From Planctomycetota bacterium (GTDB taxonomy: Bacteria; Planctomycetota; UBA8742; UBA2392), in contig JADKGX010000001.1 in assembly GCA_016722065.1 (NCBI GenBank), positions 62,001 to 126,000 on the forward strand: DNA of 64,000 bases, written 5' to 3'. This document shows positions 25,476-34,436 of this stretch, in pieces. A model generated the notes under the pieces. The model was not told the origin of the DNA. It saw only the letters and a list, made by a program, of their open reading frames with translations, and ran no database searches. Within the stretch, counting starts at the first letter, position 1; each line of letters begins with the position of its first letter. Both the position numbers and the translations under genes were made by a program.

Positions 25476-25916
25476 ATGGCCGCAAACGAGCCAGCCATGC
25501 CCGAAGAAGACGACACGCCAATGGATGTCGAGGGCGGCATCATGGATATCTGCCGGCGCGACCCGCGCTTTGCCCCGGCGGCCTATCGCTTTGTGATGTA
25601 CGAGGGCATTGAGTACACCACGCGCGAGTACCTGCAACTCACGGAGGCAACACGCCGCCACCTGACCGGGCAGGAAGTCTGTGAAGGCCTGCGCCGGCTG
25701 GCGCTTTCGCAGTTTGGCTTTATGGCCTTTGAGGTCTGGCAAAGCTGGGGCATTCGCACCACGGCCGATTGGGGACGCGTTGTCTTCAACCTGTGTGACC
25801 ACAAGCTGCTGCAGCGCACCGAACAAGACACACTGGAAGACTTCGAAAACGTCTACGACCTGCGCAAGGGGCTCAAGGCCGCCTTCAAGTTCGAAGACGC
25901 AATCAGCAAGGCCTGA
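25476..25916 (+). CDS. Minf_1886 family conserved protein
   Basis: The protein has 146 residues from ATG 25476 (ATG 25497 is an alternative). DICRRDPRFAPAAYRFVMYEGIEYT and the later LCEGLRRLALSQFGFMAF-like segment are typical of the small Minf_1886 family, which is conserved in planctomycetes and verrucomicrobia and has no known function. WGIRTTADWGRVVFNL and the acidic EQDTLEDFENVYDLRKG close the domain. It is probably translated from the metG transcript (gap 44 bp). Confidence 0.8.
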   Translation: MAANEPAMPEEDDTPMDVEGGIMDICRRDPRFAPAAYRFVMYEGIEYTTREYLQLTEATRRHLTGQEVCEGLRRLALSQFGFMAFEVWQSWGIRTTADWGRVVFNLCDHKLLQRTEQDTLEDFENVYDLRKGLKAAFKFEDAISKA

Positions 25917-25988
25917 CCAGCCCATCCCGCCAAAGAGCCGCCCCTAAACCGGACCGCGGACATCCTGTCCGCCAAGATCCGGGCCGCC

Positions 25989-27506
25989 CTAATCGGCAGC
26001 CCACACCAACTTTGCCATGACTTGGCCGACAGCTTCCGGCACGGCCCGGGTTGTGTCCACGGCAACCACGCGCAGTCCTTCCGCTGCCTGCGGGGCGACG
26101 AACCGGCTGCGGGCCTTGGCCAGCAGGTCACTGGTGGCGTCACTGACACGTTGCGGGTTGCGTTCGCGTTCATCCATGCGCTGGCGCACGGTTTCATCTG
26201 GTGCGTCGCACAGCACCATTGTGGCTGTGCCGCCGGCATCGTGCGCGGCCTTCGTGGCAATGGCTCGCAGTGGCACGCTGGGCCACTGGGCGTCCAGGAT
26301 CACTCCCCCACCGGCATGGGCAACCTTGCCTGCCAGGGCCTGATAGACGGCAATCGCGGCCTCGTCGGTGTAGGCTTGCTGGGGCAGGCGCTGATTCGGC
26401 GCCACGCCCCACAATTGCTTGCGCAGCACGTCGCTGTTGAACACCGGCCAGCCGGTGGCGGCCGACAGTGCTGCACTCAACGTGCTTTTGCCGCAGCCCA
26501 TGATGCCGCCCACCATCAGCACGTGCGGTTCGCGCGCATAAAAGCCGGCCAGGGCAAAATGCCCGCGCGCGGCCTTGGTGGCGGACTGGCGCTGGTTGTC
26601 GTCAATGCCCGGGTCGTCCAGTTGCAGGGCCGTCACCTTGCCCATCACGCAGGCCAGGTGCGCCTGGTAGTAGCGCCGCAGGGCTTGCGGGTAATCGTCG
26701 CTTGCAGCCTGCTGGTAGGCCGAAAGCACCTTGGCTGCCAGGTCAAAGCGGCCCAGCGATTGCAGCCCGGTGGCAAGAAATGCGGCTTCGGCCAGCGTAT
26801 CCAGGCGGCGAAACAGCGGGTTGAACTCAATGCAATCGGTGATGATCGGGCGGCCGTTCACAAAGGCGATGTTTCCGGGCTTGAGGTCACCATGGCCGTC
26901 GCGAATGCGGTCCTGGCGCACGCGGGCTTCAAACAGCGCCTGGTTGGCCTCAAACCAGCCAAGCAGTAGCGCATCCAGCCGCTGCCAGGCCGGGCGGTCC
27001 AGGCACAGGGGCACAAACCGCTCGCATTCAGCGATATTGGCGACGGTGTTGTGGCGCAGGTTGGCGGGCAGCCCGTTTGCGCGGGTCGTTTCATCGGCGG
27101 GGTTTTCACGCCAGGTTTGCACCAGCCGTTGCATCAGGGCCTGCATGTGGCCGGGTGTCAGGCTGCCCGCGCGGGCCATGGCAGGCAACCAGGCATCTTC
27201 GGCAATGCGCTGCATGACCACGGCGTAGTCGCGCGCAGCGGGGTTTTCGCGCGGCTGTTGCAGCAACTCGCTGACCTGCAGCGGCTCGGACTCGTTCAGG
27301 ATCTCAACTACACCCAGATAGACGTCGGGCGCAAAGCGGCGGTTCAGGCGAAGTTCCTCAAACACGAAGTGTTTGCGCAACGCCAGTGTGGAGTAGTCCA
27401 GAAACGCGTAATTGACGGGCTTCTTGCGCTTGTACGCCCGGTCGCCCGCCAGGTGCACGATGTTGGCGTGGGTGCGGATGGTTCGTTCTGGCGACACGCT
27501 GGGCAT
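25989..27506 (-). CDS. Two-domain protein: aminoglycoside-phosphotransferase-like kinase and P-loop ATPase
   Basis: The protein has 505 residues. Residues 1-320 resemble aminoglycoside phosphotransferase/ecdysteroid kinases, with the Brenner-type catalytic motif HGDLKPGNIAF followed by ITDCIEFNP. Residues 335-505 are a P-loop kinase domain with Walker A GGIMGCGKST and the later segment GGGVILDAQWPS. This fusion occurs widely in proteobacteria and planctomycetes as a bifunctional phosphotransferase/ATP-binding protein of unknown substrate. Antibiotic resistance should not be assumed. Confidence 0.82.
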   Translation of the reverse strand: MPSVSPERTIRTHANIVHLAGDRAYKRKKPVNYAFLDYSTLALRKHFVFEELRLNRRFAPDVYLGVVEILNESEPLQVSELLQQPRENPAARDYAVVMQRIAEDAWLPAMARAGSLTPGHMQALMQRLVQTWRENPADETTRANGLPANLRHNTVANIAECERFVPLCLDRPAWQRLDALLLGWFEANQALFEARVRQDRIRDGHGDLKPGNIAFVNGRPIITDCIEFNPLFRRLDTLAEAAFLATGLQSLGRFDLAAKVLSAYQQAASDDYPQALRRYYQAHLACVMGKVTALQLDDPGIDDNQRQSATKAARGHFALAGFYAREPHVLMVGGIMGCGKSTLSAALSAATGWPVFNSDVLRKQLWGVAPNQRLPQQAYTDEAAIAVYQALAGKVAHAGGGVILDAQWPSVPLRAIATKAAHDAGGTATMVLCDAPDETVRQRMDERERNPQRVSDATSDLLAKARSRFVAPQAAEGLRVVAVDTTRAVPEAVGQVMAKLVWAAD

Positions 27507-27562
27507 GAAGTTTCATTAGCTGCCAGCGCGGCACCATGCAAGCCAAAGCCCGGGCAAATGAA

Positions 27563-27587
27563 GCGGGGCGCCGCAAGGGCGCCCCGC
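27563..27587 (-). terminator. Hairpin terminator after the secretin gene
   Basis: GCGGGGCGCC (27563-27572) pairs with GGCGCCCCGC (27578-27587), loop GCAAG. On the minus strand it is followed by TTCATTT, a modest U-run, and lies 22 bp past the secretin stop codon. Confidence 0.65.
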
Positions 27588-27609
27588 AGGTCGTTACACA
27601 AGCCCGAAA

Positions 27610-30378
27610 CTAGTCGTTCCAGCCCGGGCGGTGCTGTTCTTCGTCGTTCAGGTCAATCACCTTGGCGTGCAGCACGATCACCAGGTTGAACTGTTCCTTG
27701 TCGATGCCTTGACGACGGAACAGCACACCCAGCAGCGGAATATCGCCCAGAATCGGCACGCTGCTTTCGCGCCAGATGTCGCGCACGGTCTTCAGGCCGG
27801 CGATTACCACCGCGCCGCCATCCGGTACGCGCACAGTGGTCTGCACGGTCTGCAGGCGCACTTCCGGAATCTGGATCGTCACGGCGCTGGTGGGGCCAAG
27901 CGTCGTGGTGAAGGTAGGAATCGGCAGCACCAGTTCGGCCACCGTGGGCTGCACTTCAACCGTGATGAAGCGGCGGTCGTTGCTGATGGTGGGCTTCACG
28001 TCCAGCACCATGCCGTCCAGAATCGTGTCGACCACCGGGTTAGCAATGGCGGCCGTGGTGGCGGTCTGGATGTCAAAGTCGCGGATGTACGGCACCTGGT
28101 TGACGATGGTGATGTTGCTGCGCTGGGTGTTGAAGGCACTCAGGCGCGGCGCTGTCAGGATGCGGGCCTTCTTGCGCTTCTGCACCGCGTGAATGACGGC
28201 GTTGATCTGCGTCAGGTCCACGAAGTAGGCAAACTGCATGGCAAAGCCGCCGTTGTTGGTCAGCACGTTGCCCAGCGCGTTGTCGTAGATGTGTTCAAAA
28301 CGGCCGCGGATGTCCTGGTTGAAGTTCACCGGCGGGTTGTTCGGGTCCTGATTATTGAAGAAGATACCGGCAGTCGGGTTGGCCGGGGCAATACCGCCCG
28401 AGCCGTTGTCGAACTGGCCGCCAGCGTTGTCTTCGTTACCGGTGGTGACGTCTTCCAGCACGATGTTGGCCTGGTTGGGCACAGCGGCCGGGCCACCCAG
28501 ACCACGGAAGTCGATTCCGAAGTCCTGCAGGTAGTCGTCTTCCACGCTGATGAAGCGCACTTCAATGTTCACCATCAAGCCGGCGATCTGGCGCAGTTCG
28601 TCCAGGAACTCGCGCAGTTCGGCCTGCACCTGCGGAGTGTGCGTTGCCACCAACTGGCCGGCAAAGAACTTCAGGGCAAACGGGGCTTCCCACTGGTCTG
28701 GGGCCACGCTGGCGGTGACGAGTTCTTCAATACGGTCGATGTCCAGTGTGCGTTCCGATTCATCAGGGTACACAATGCTGGGGCCGCTGGTGCTGTCGTC
28801 GGCACTCTTGAGGCGAATGCGCGGGCCCGTGAACTCGGCAATGTTGAATGTCAGGTCGCGCACGTCGTGCACGCGGGTCACCAGCGCGCTGGCATCTGCC
28901 GGGGCGTCTTCCGCCACCACGAACAGAATGCTGTGGCGGTAGGTCGTCTTGAGGTCCATGTCACCCAGAATGATGTTCAGCGCCGCGCCAACTGGAATGT
29001 CTTCCAGGCTGATCGTGACGGCGGTTTCACCCGAGTTCGTGGCGACATCCTTGTCGAGCTGGATGTTGATGTTGGCCTTGCTGCGGATATCGGCAATCAC
29101 ATCCTTGAGGGTGCGTTCCTCGTAATTCATCGGGATGATCTTGCTGGCCAGAATGTTCTCAATGCGCTGAATCTGCGGGTCAGCGCCCACGGAATCCTGG
29201 GCGTGCTTGCGGCGGTCGCGAATCCGTTCGGCCAGCAGGCCGGTCGGGTAGCGAATCATTTCCGTCTGCGGAACCATGGCCGTCTTGAGGTCGCGCAATG
29301 CCTGCTGGTAACCGGCAATGCGGCCCTCAAACGAATCACGGTTCAACTGCATCAGGCGGCGGTCCTGGATGTCGCGCTTGAGGCCTTCGGCATCCCGGAA
29401 CTGCGGGTCCAGGTACAGGATGCGGTCAACGATTTCTTCGGCGGTTTTAAACCGGCGCAGTTCCAGGTTGTACACGGCCTGGCGCCACAGTTCCAAAACC
29501 TCGTTGCGGCGGCGTTCTTCTTCGGCCGTCGTCTGCAGGTCAATCATGCGGCGCTCGCGCTTGAGCGCTTCGTCCTCCAGCACGCGGCGCTGGTGCGCGA
29601 GTTCGGTGTTGGCTTTGTCGATGCCGCCGCGGGCTGCGGCACTGTAGTTGCGCTTGAGTTCTGCACCGTAGGGCGCAAAGCGGATCAGGCGGTTCAGCTT
29701 TTCCCATTCCTCGATCGCGCCGGACCAATCGCCGTCTACTTCCTTCTGCTTGGCGTTGTTGTAGGTGCGGTCGGCTTCAATCTCGAATTCTTCCTGTGCG
29801 GCGCGGGGCAGTTCATCCCAGCGCTTGGCCAAGTCGGCGGGCTTGGAAAGCTGCGCCTTGACTTCGTCCAGCAGTTTCACGACGTCGTCGTTGGCTTTGT
29901 CCGGGCTGAGTTCGAGTGCGCGGGAGTAGTAGCGCTCTGCGTCTTCCAGCTGGCCCTGCTGCCTGGCAATCGTGCCGCGGTCCTTGAGCCAGCGATACTC
30001 GACATCGCGGCGGCGGTCGTGGTCAAAGGCCGACCTGGAATCCTTGTCGTCCTTGCCCACATCAGCGCCCTTGGCGCTGTCCTTGGCGCCGTTTTCGACG
30101 CTGGACATGCCGGCAGAACCTTCACGGTCGCCACCGGGGTTGTCCTTGGTGTTGCCCGGGGCGCCGGCGCCTTTGCGCTCGTAACCATCCGGGTCTTTGG
30201 CATCAACCTTGGCATCGGGCTTGCCGTCGGTGCCATCGTTGGCCACGAAGCTGCCTGAATCGGCATTCTTGTTACGCGCGGTGCTGCCCTGAAACGGCAT
30301 CACGCTGCAGGCCGAAGCCAAGCAGCACAGAAAGCCGAGCGCAGGAAGAACGCGCATGACACGCCACTTGATTTGCAT
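27610..30378 (-). CDS. TPR-containing outer-membrane secretin (GspD/PilQ type)
   Basis: The protein has 922 residues from ATG 30378 behind GAGGA. A lipoprotein-like signal (LGFLCCLASAC) is followed by a low-complexity Lys/Asp/Gly segment and a helical TPR-like domain (about 140-360). An STN/secretin N0 domain begins near ERTLKDVIADIRSKANINIQ, then N1-type domains. The C-terminal secretin barrel ends with VPDGGAVVIAGLKT, SVPILGDIPLLGVLFRRQ and NLVIVLHAKVID. It should form the outer-membrane gate for a type II-like secretion or pilus machine. The long N-terminal TPR region is unlike classical GspD and typical of planctomycete secretins. Confidence 0.88.
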   Translation of the reverse strand: MQIKWRVMRVLPALGFLCCLASACSVMPFQGSTARNKNADSGSFVANDGTDGKPDAKVDAKDPDGYERKGAGAPGNTKDNPGGDREGSAGMSSVENGAKDSAKGADVGKDDKDSRSAFDHDRRRDVEYRWLKDRGTIARQQGQLEDAERYYSRALELSPDKANDDVVKLLDEVKAQLSKPADLAKRWDELPRAAQEEFEIEADRTYNNAKQKEVDGDWSGAIEEWEKLNRLIRFAPYGAELKRNYSAAARGGIDKANTELAHQRRVLEDEALKRERRMIDLQTTAEEERRRNEVLELWRQAVYNLELRRFKTAEEIVDRILYLDPQFRDAEGLKRDIQDRRLMQLNRDSFEGRIAGYQQALRDLKTAMVPQTEMIRYPTGLLAERIRDRRKHAQDSVGADPQIQRIENILASKIIPMNYEERTLKDVIADIRSKANINIQLDKDVATNSGETAVTISLEDIPVGAALNIILGDMDLKTTYRHSILFVVAEDAPADASALVTRVHDVRDLTFNIAEFTGPRIRLKSADDSTSGPSIVYPDESERTLDIDRIEELVTASVAPDQWEAPFALKFFAGQLVATHTPQVQAELREFLDELRQIAGLMVNIEVRFISVEDDYLQDFGIDFRGLGGPAAVPNQANIVLEDVTTGNEDNAGGQFDNGSGGIAPANPTAGIFFNNQDPNNPPVNFNQDIRGRFEHIYDNALGNVLTNNGGFAMQFAYFVDLTQINAVIHAVQKRKKARILTAPRLSAFNTQRSNITIVNQVPYIRDFDIQTATTAAIANPVVDTILDGMVLDVKPTISNDRRFITVEVQPTVAELVLPIPTFTTTLGPTSAVTIQIPEVRLQTVQTTVRVPDGGAVVIAGLKTVRDIWRESSVPILGDIPLLGVLFRRQGIDKEQFNLVIVLHAKVIDLNDEEQHRPGWND

Positions 30379-30636
30379 GGAAAACAGTCCTCGCCTTGGG
30401 GCTGCGACTTTGCCGTGTACGCACAACGACGCGGCAAGCTGTCGCTTCACACCAGGGGAACCAGGGGTTGCAATCGGGGGTAAGGAAAGAGGTTAGCCAT
30501 CCCGGCCATGGGGTCAAGCGATATTAGGTGCCGCAGCAGCCCTCAAATCGGGCATGACAGCTTCATGACCATTGGCACGTCTGGCGTAATTCCGTCCCTT
30601 AGCGTCTGTGACTCTTCCAACCTTTGACGCCACGCC

Positions 30637-31380
30637 TTACTTCTTTCCAAACACCTTGCGAAAGAACCAGGCAATCGGGTCGTAGGTGCGGTCCACTACG
30701 CGCTCTTTCATGGGAATGATCGCGTTGTCGGTGATGCCAATGTGTTCAGGGCAGACTTCGGTGCAGCAGCGCGTGATGTTGCACCAGCCGCTGCCGAACT
30801 CCTTGCGCATTTTGTCTACGCGGTCTTCCGTATCCAGCGGGTGCATTTCCAGGCTGGCCAGCCGCACCATGAAGCGCGGGCCGACGAACTTGTCGTGCTT
30901 TTCGTGGTCGCGCAGCACGTGGCAGGTGTCCTGGCACAGGAAGCACTCAATGCACTTGCGGAACTCCTGCACGCGATCAACGTCTTCCTGCATCATGCGG
31001 TGGTGGCCGTCGGCGCCGCGAGCCTTGGGCTTCAGCGGCGGTATGCGCTTGTTCTGTTCGTAGTTCCACTTCACGTCCGTGACCAGGTCCTTGATAACCG
31101 GAAAGGCCTTCAAGGGCTGAATCGTGATCACTTCTTCAGGCCCGAAGCTGTTCATGCGCGTCATGCAGCCTAGGCGCGGTTTGCCATTGATTTCCATGCT
31201 GCAACTGCCGCATTTTCCGGCCTTGCAGTTCCAGCGGCATGCCAGATCGGTTGCGTGTTGCTGTTGAATGCGGTGGACGCAATCCAGCACGACCCAACCC
31301 GGACCGACGTCGATTTTGTATTCGACGAACTCGCCGCCGTCATTGTTGCCGCGCCAGATTTTGAATGTTCGTTCGGCCAT
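30637..31380 (-). CDS. sdhB: Succinate dehydrogenase iron-sulfur subunit
   Basis: The protein has 247 residues. The N-terminal plant-type ferredoxin domain has CRWNCKAGKCGSC for the 2Fe-2S cluster. The C-terminal domain has CIECFLCQDTC and the later CNITRCCTEVCP for the 4Fe-4S and 3Fe-4S clusters. It passes electrons from the flavoprotein to the membrane quinone site. The sequence is closer to the fumarate-reductase-like SdhB of actinobacteria and acidobacteria than to the E. coli form. It is last in the sdhC-sdhA-sdhB order, separated from sdhA by a 168-bp gap that contains a heptamer repeat element. Confidence 0.93.
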   Translation of the reverse strand: MAERTFKIWRGNNDGGEFVEYKIDVGPGWVVLDCVHRIQQQHATDLACRWNCKAGKCGSCSMEINGKPRLGCMTRMNSFGPEEVITIQPLKAFPVIKDLVTDVKWNYEQNKRIPPLKPKARGADGHHRMMQEDVDRVQEFRKCIECFLCQDTCHVLRDHEKHDKFVGPRFMVRLASLEMHPLDTEDRVDKMRKEFGSGWCNITRCCTEVCPEHIGITDNAIIPMKERVVDRTYDPIAWFFRKVFGKK

Positions 31381-31390
31381 GTTTGTACTC

Positions 31391-31551
31391 GGGGCTTCGT
31401 GGGGCTTGGGGCTTTGGGCTTGGGCCTTGGAAACTGATTTGATGACTGGTGCTTTGCTGCGCTTGCGATTCTTGCTCGGTATTCCGATTCCCTACGCCCC
31501 TAAACTCCATGCCCTATGCCCTAAAACCTATTCCCTAAACTCCATCCCCTA
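31391..31551. repeat. Inverted heptamer element 1 (between sdhB and sdhA)
   Basis: On the plus strand a G-rich arm (31391-31430) is made of 7-bp steps such as GGGGCTT and TGGGCTT. About 60 bp of ordinary sequence follows, then a C-rich arm (31491-31551) with 7-bp steps such as CCCTAAA, CTCCATG and CCCTATG. The C-rich arm runs into the sdhA stop codon (complement at 31549-31551). The arms are roughly complementary and could fold back. A second element of the same design lies at 40963-41090. Confidence 0.75.
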
Positions 31552-33402
31552 CTTGTAATCCGGCTCCACCTTGCCGGCTTCCAGGTCTTCGATCTTGCTT
31601 TGCGCGATTGCCACCAATGGCCCTGGGCCTGGTTTGCGTTCGCGCTTTTCTACGACCATCTCGCCGCCCGCGCCGCGCTTTACAATCACGTTGTACTTCA
31701 GCCATTCCTCGCGCTCGCCGGGGAAGTCCTCCCGCGTGTGCGCGCCGCGGCTTTCTTCGCGGGTCAGGGCGGCGCGTGTCACGCCTTCGGCGGCAACCAG
31801 CAGGTTGCGCAGGTCCAGTGCCGTATGCCAGCCAGCGTTGTACTGGCTGGTGCTGTGGGCCTTCACTTTGTCGGCCTCGCTGCGCAGCTTGTCAATTTCA
31901 GATACCGCGGTTTCGAGTTCTGATTTGGTGCGAATGATGCCGACATTCTTGCCCATCATGTCCTGCATTTGTTCCTGCAGCACAAACGGGTTGGTGCCGG
32001 TGTCGCGGTTCAGAATATCCGTGGCGCGGCGCATGCTGGCCAGCACCTGGGCGTCGTCAATCTTTGGCGCAGGCGCCGACGCGGCGAATTCCTTGGCACC
32101 CAGCCCGGCGCGACGGCCAAACACCAGCAGGTCACTCAAGGAGTTTCCACCCAGCCGGTTGGCACCATGCAGCCCGGCCGCGCATTCGCCAGCCGCGAAC
32201 AGGCCCGGCACGGTTGTCATCTGCGTCTCGGCATCAACCAATATTCCACCCATGTGGTAGTGCAGGGTGGGCCCGACTTCCATGGGCTGTTTGGTGATGT
32301 CTACTTCGGCCAGTTCCTTGAACTGATGGTACATGCTGGGCAGCTTCTTCTTGATGGTCTCAGCGGGCAACCGCGAGGCGATGTCCAGGTACACGCCGCC
32401 GTGTTCGGAACCGCGGCCAGCTTTGACTTCTGCATTGATGGCGCGGGCTACTTCGTCGCGGGTCAGCAGCTCAGGCGGGCGGCGGGCGGCTTTGTCGCCT
32501 TGCAGCCAGCGGTTGGCCTCAGCTTCTGTGTCTGCCGTTTCGGGCGCAAAACGCGGCGAGATATAGTTGAACATGAAGCGCTTGCCTTCTTTGTTCAACA
32601 GAATGCCGCCGTCGCCACGCACGCCTTCGGTTACCAGTGTGCCGCGCACGCTGGGCGGCCACACCATGCCCGTGGGGTGAAACTGGGTGAACTCCAGGTC
32701 CAGCAATTCAGCACCAGCCAGATACGCCATCGCCAGCCCATCGGCCGTGTATTCCCAACTGTTGCTGGTGATGCGCCAGGCCTTGCCCACGCCGCCGGTG
32801 CACAGAATCACGGCCTTGGCTTTCATCAGCACAAAGCGGCCGGTATCGCGCCAATAGGCCAGCACGCCGCAAACGCGGTCGCCGTCTTTCATCAAGTCAA
32901 GTGCCGTGCATTCCATGTGCACATGGATGCCCTGGTGCACGCCGTAATCCTGCAGGCTGCGAATCAGTTCAAGTCCGGTGCGGTCGCCCACGTGGGCCAG
33001 GCGCGGGTAACGGTGGCCGCCAAAGTTGCGCTGGCTGATCAAGCCTTCCTTGGTGCGGTCAAACACCGCGCCCCATTCCTCAAGTTCGCGCACGCGGTCT
33101 GGCGCTTCTTTGGCGTGCAGTTCGGCCATGCGCCAGTTGTTCAGGAACTTGCCGCCGCGCATGGTGTCGCGAAAGTGCACCTTCCAACTGTCGCGGGCAT
33201 CCACGTTGCCCATGGCGGCTGCCATGCCGCCTTCTGCCATTACGGTATGTGCCTTGCCCAGCAGGCTTTTGCAGACCAGGCCGGTGTTCAGGCCCTGGCG
33301 GGAGCACTCAATGGCCGCGCGCAAGCCGGCGCCGCCGGCGCCAATGACCAGCACGTCGTGCTCAATCGTCTGCAACTCAGATACAGATGGCCCGTTGGAC
33401 AT
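31549..33402 (-). CDS. sdhA: Succinate dehydrogenase flavoprotein subunit
   Basis: The protein has 617 residues. The FAD-binding loop VLVIGAGGAGLRAAIECS is followed by the covalent-FAD region HTVMAEGGMAAAMG, the substrate-site motif FTQFHPTGM, the HYHMGGI segment and GANRLGGNSL. The C-terminal domain matches the SdhA/FrdA/AspO cap. It oxidises succinate to fumarate and hands electrons to SdhB. It starts 16 bp after sdhC. The C-terminal KRERKPGPGPLVAIAQSKI is a variable tail. Confidence 0.95.
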   Translation of the reverse strand: MSNGPSVSELQTIEHDVLVIGAGGAGLRAAIECSRQGLNTGLVCKSLLGKAHTVMAEGGMAAAMGNVDARDSWKVHFRDTMRGGKFLNNWRMAELHAKEAPDRVRELEEWGAVFDRTKEGLISQRNFGGHRYPRLAHVGDRTGLELIRSLQDYGVHQGIHVHMECTALDLMKDGDRVCGVLAYWRDTGRFVLMKAKAVILCTGGVGKAWRITSNSWEYTADGLAMAYLAGAELLDLEFTQFHPTGMVWPPSVRGTLVTEGVRGDGGILLNKEGKRFMFNYISPRFAPETADTEAEANRWLQGDKAARRPPELLTRDEVARAINAEVKAGRGSEHGGVYLDIASRLPAETIKKKLPSMYHQFKELAEVDITKQPMEVGPTLHYHMGGILVDAETQMTTVPGLFAAGECAAGLHGANRLGGNSLSDLLVFGRRAGLGAKEFAASAPAPKIDDAQVLASMRRATDILNRDTGTNPFVLQEQMQDMMGKNVGIIRTKSELETAVSEIDKLRSEADKVKAHSTSQYNAGWHTALDLRNLLVAAEGVTRAALTREESRGAHTREDFPGEREEWLKYNVIVKRGAGGEMVVEKRERKPGPGPLVAIAQSKIEDLEAGKVEPDYK

Positions 33403-33418
33403 GCTTTGCTTTCGCTGG

Positions 33419-34246
33419 CTACCAGGTGTTCAGGTCTTTGATCGCGCCGCTGGAAACCATCCAGATGTAGAAGTCCGTCAGGGCAACCCAGACCAGGCTG
33501 ATCCAGGCAAACTGCATGTGCCGGGCGTTCAGCCACGAGGACTTCTTCCAGATGCCATAGCGCGCCCGCGAGCCGCCATCGCACGAGAAACAATCCAGTT
33601 TGCCGCCAATCAGGTGGCGCCAACTGTGGCAGCCAAAGGTGTAGCCCGTAAGCAGGGCGGCATTCACCATCAGCATCACCGTGCCCACACCCATGCCGAA
33701 GTGGCCGTGAAAGAAGAAGGCCTTGAAGCCATCCAGCCACAAAAAGATCAGCAGAAACAGCGCGCCGTACAGCGCATAGCGGTGCAAGTTCTGAAACAGC
33801 AACAGCGCCGTTTCGCCGCGATACTTCAAGGGCACGCCGCGCACGCCACAAGCCGGGGGCGTGGCTGCAAAGGCGCGGTAATAGGCCTTGCGGTAGTAAT
33901 AGCAGGTCATGCGAAAGCAGATCGCCAGCACGGGCAGAAAGAAGCCCGGCGATTGCGGCAGAAAGCGCGGCCAGAAGGAAGGAAAGGCGCCCAGCCAGGC
34001 ATGCGAGACCGGCACCACGCCCGCGCCAGCGGCCGGCGTAAAGACCGGCGGCGAAGCAACCGGGCTGAGGTACGGATCGGCCCAGTAGTACACGCCCGAA
34101 AAGACGCGCAGCGTCAGATAGCCAAAAAACAGCGCAAGTCCGGAGGCCGTCAGCACCGGCCCGACCCACCACTTGTCGTCGCGACGGGTTGCCGCAAAGG
34201 TATTTTGGTGTCCGCCGATGGCCGTTCTGGCTGTTGTCGTCGTCAT
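33419..34246 (-). CDS. sdhC: Succinate dehydrogenase cytochrome b-type membrane subunit
   Basis: The protein has 275 residues with about five hydrophobic helices, for example VLTASGLALFFGYLTLRVFSG, FFLPVLAICFRMTCYYY and YALYGALFLLIFLWLDGFKAF. It matches the single, five-helix anchor type in which one subunit replaces SdhC and SdhD. Several His suited to haem ligation are present (HRYALYG, FHGHFG, CHSWRHL). The LDCFSCDGGSRARYGIWKK segment between helices carries two Cys. It is first in the sdhCAB operon on the minus strand. Confidence 0.82.
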   Translation of the reverse strand: MTTTTARTAIGGHQNTFAATRRDDKWWVGPVLTASGLALFFGYLTLRVFSGVYYWADPYLSPVASPPVFTPAAGAGVVPVSHAWLGAFPSFWPRFLPQSPGFFLPVLAICFRMTCYYYRKAYYRAFAATPPACGVRGVPLKYRGETALLLFQNLHRYALYGALFLLIFLWLDGFKAFFFHGHFGMGVGTVMLMVNAALLTGYTFGCHSWRHLIGGKLDCFSCDGGSRARYGIWKKSSWLNARHMQFAWISLVWVALTDFYIWMVSSGAIKDLNTW

Positions 34247-34402
34247 CTTGTTCCGCGTGTCTGCTGCCGCTTCATTTGTTTAGCTTGGCGCAATTGCCGG
34301 TGCAACCCATTGGTAGGCACAGGGCCATCCAGCGCAAAAGCTTTCGCAAAACGAAAGAATTACGGCGGGGTCTTGCCGCGTTTCTAACTGGTAAAGTACC
34401 CC

Positions 34403-34422
34403 AGGCACCCAGACGGGTGCCT
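34403..34422 (+). promoter_or_regulatory. Hairpin in the leader of the MFS gene
   Basis: AGGCACCC (34403-34410) pairs with GGGTGCCT (34415-34422), loop AGAC, followed by TTTG. It ends 14 bp before the chosen ATG (34437) and abuts a possible GTG start (34425). It could be a terminator from an unseen upstream transcript or a leader structure controlling the transporter gene. Confidence 0.45.
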
Positions 34423-34436
34423 TTGTGATTGCGGGC

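Noticed and set aside
25989..27506. Aminoglycoside resistance gene
   Set aside because: The protein has the phosphotransferase fold motif, but the fusion with a P-loop domain is a widespread family of unknown substrate. There is no resistance context or mobile element.
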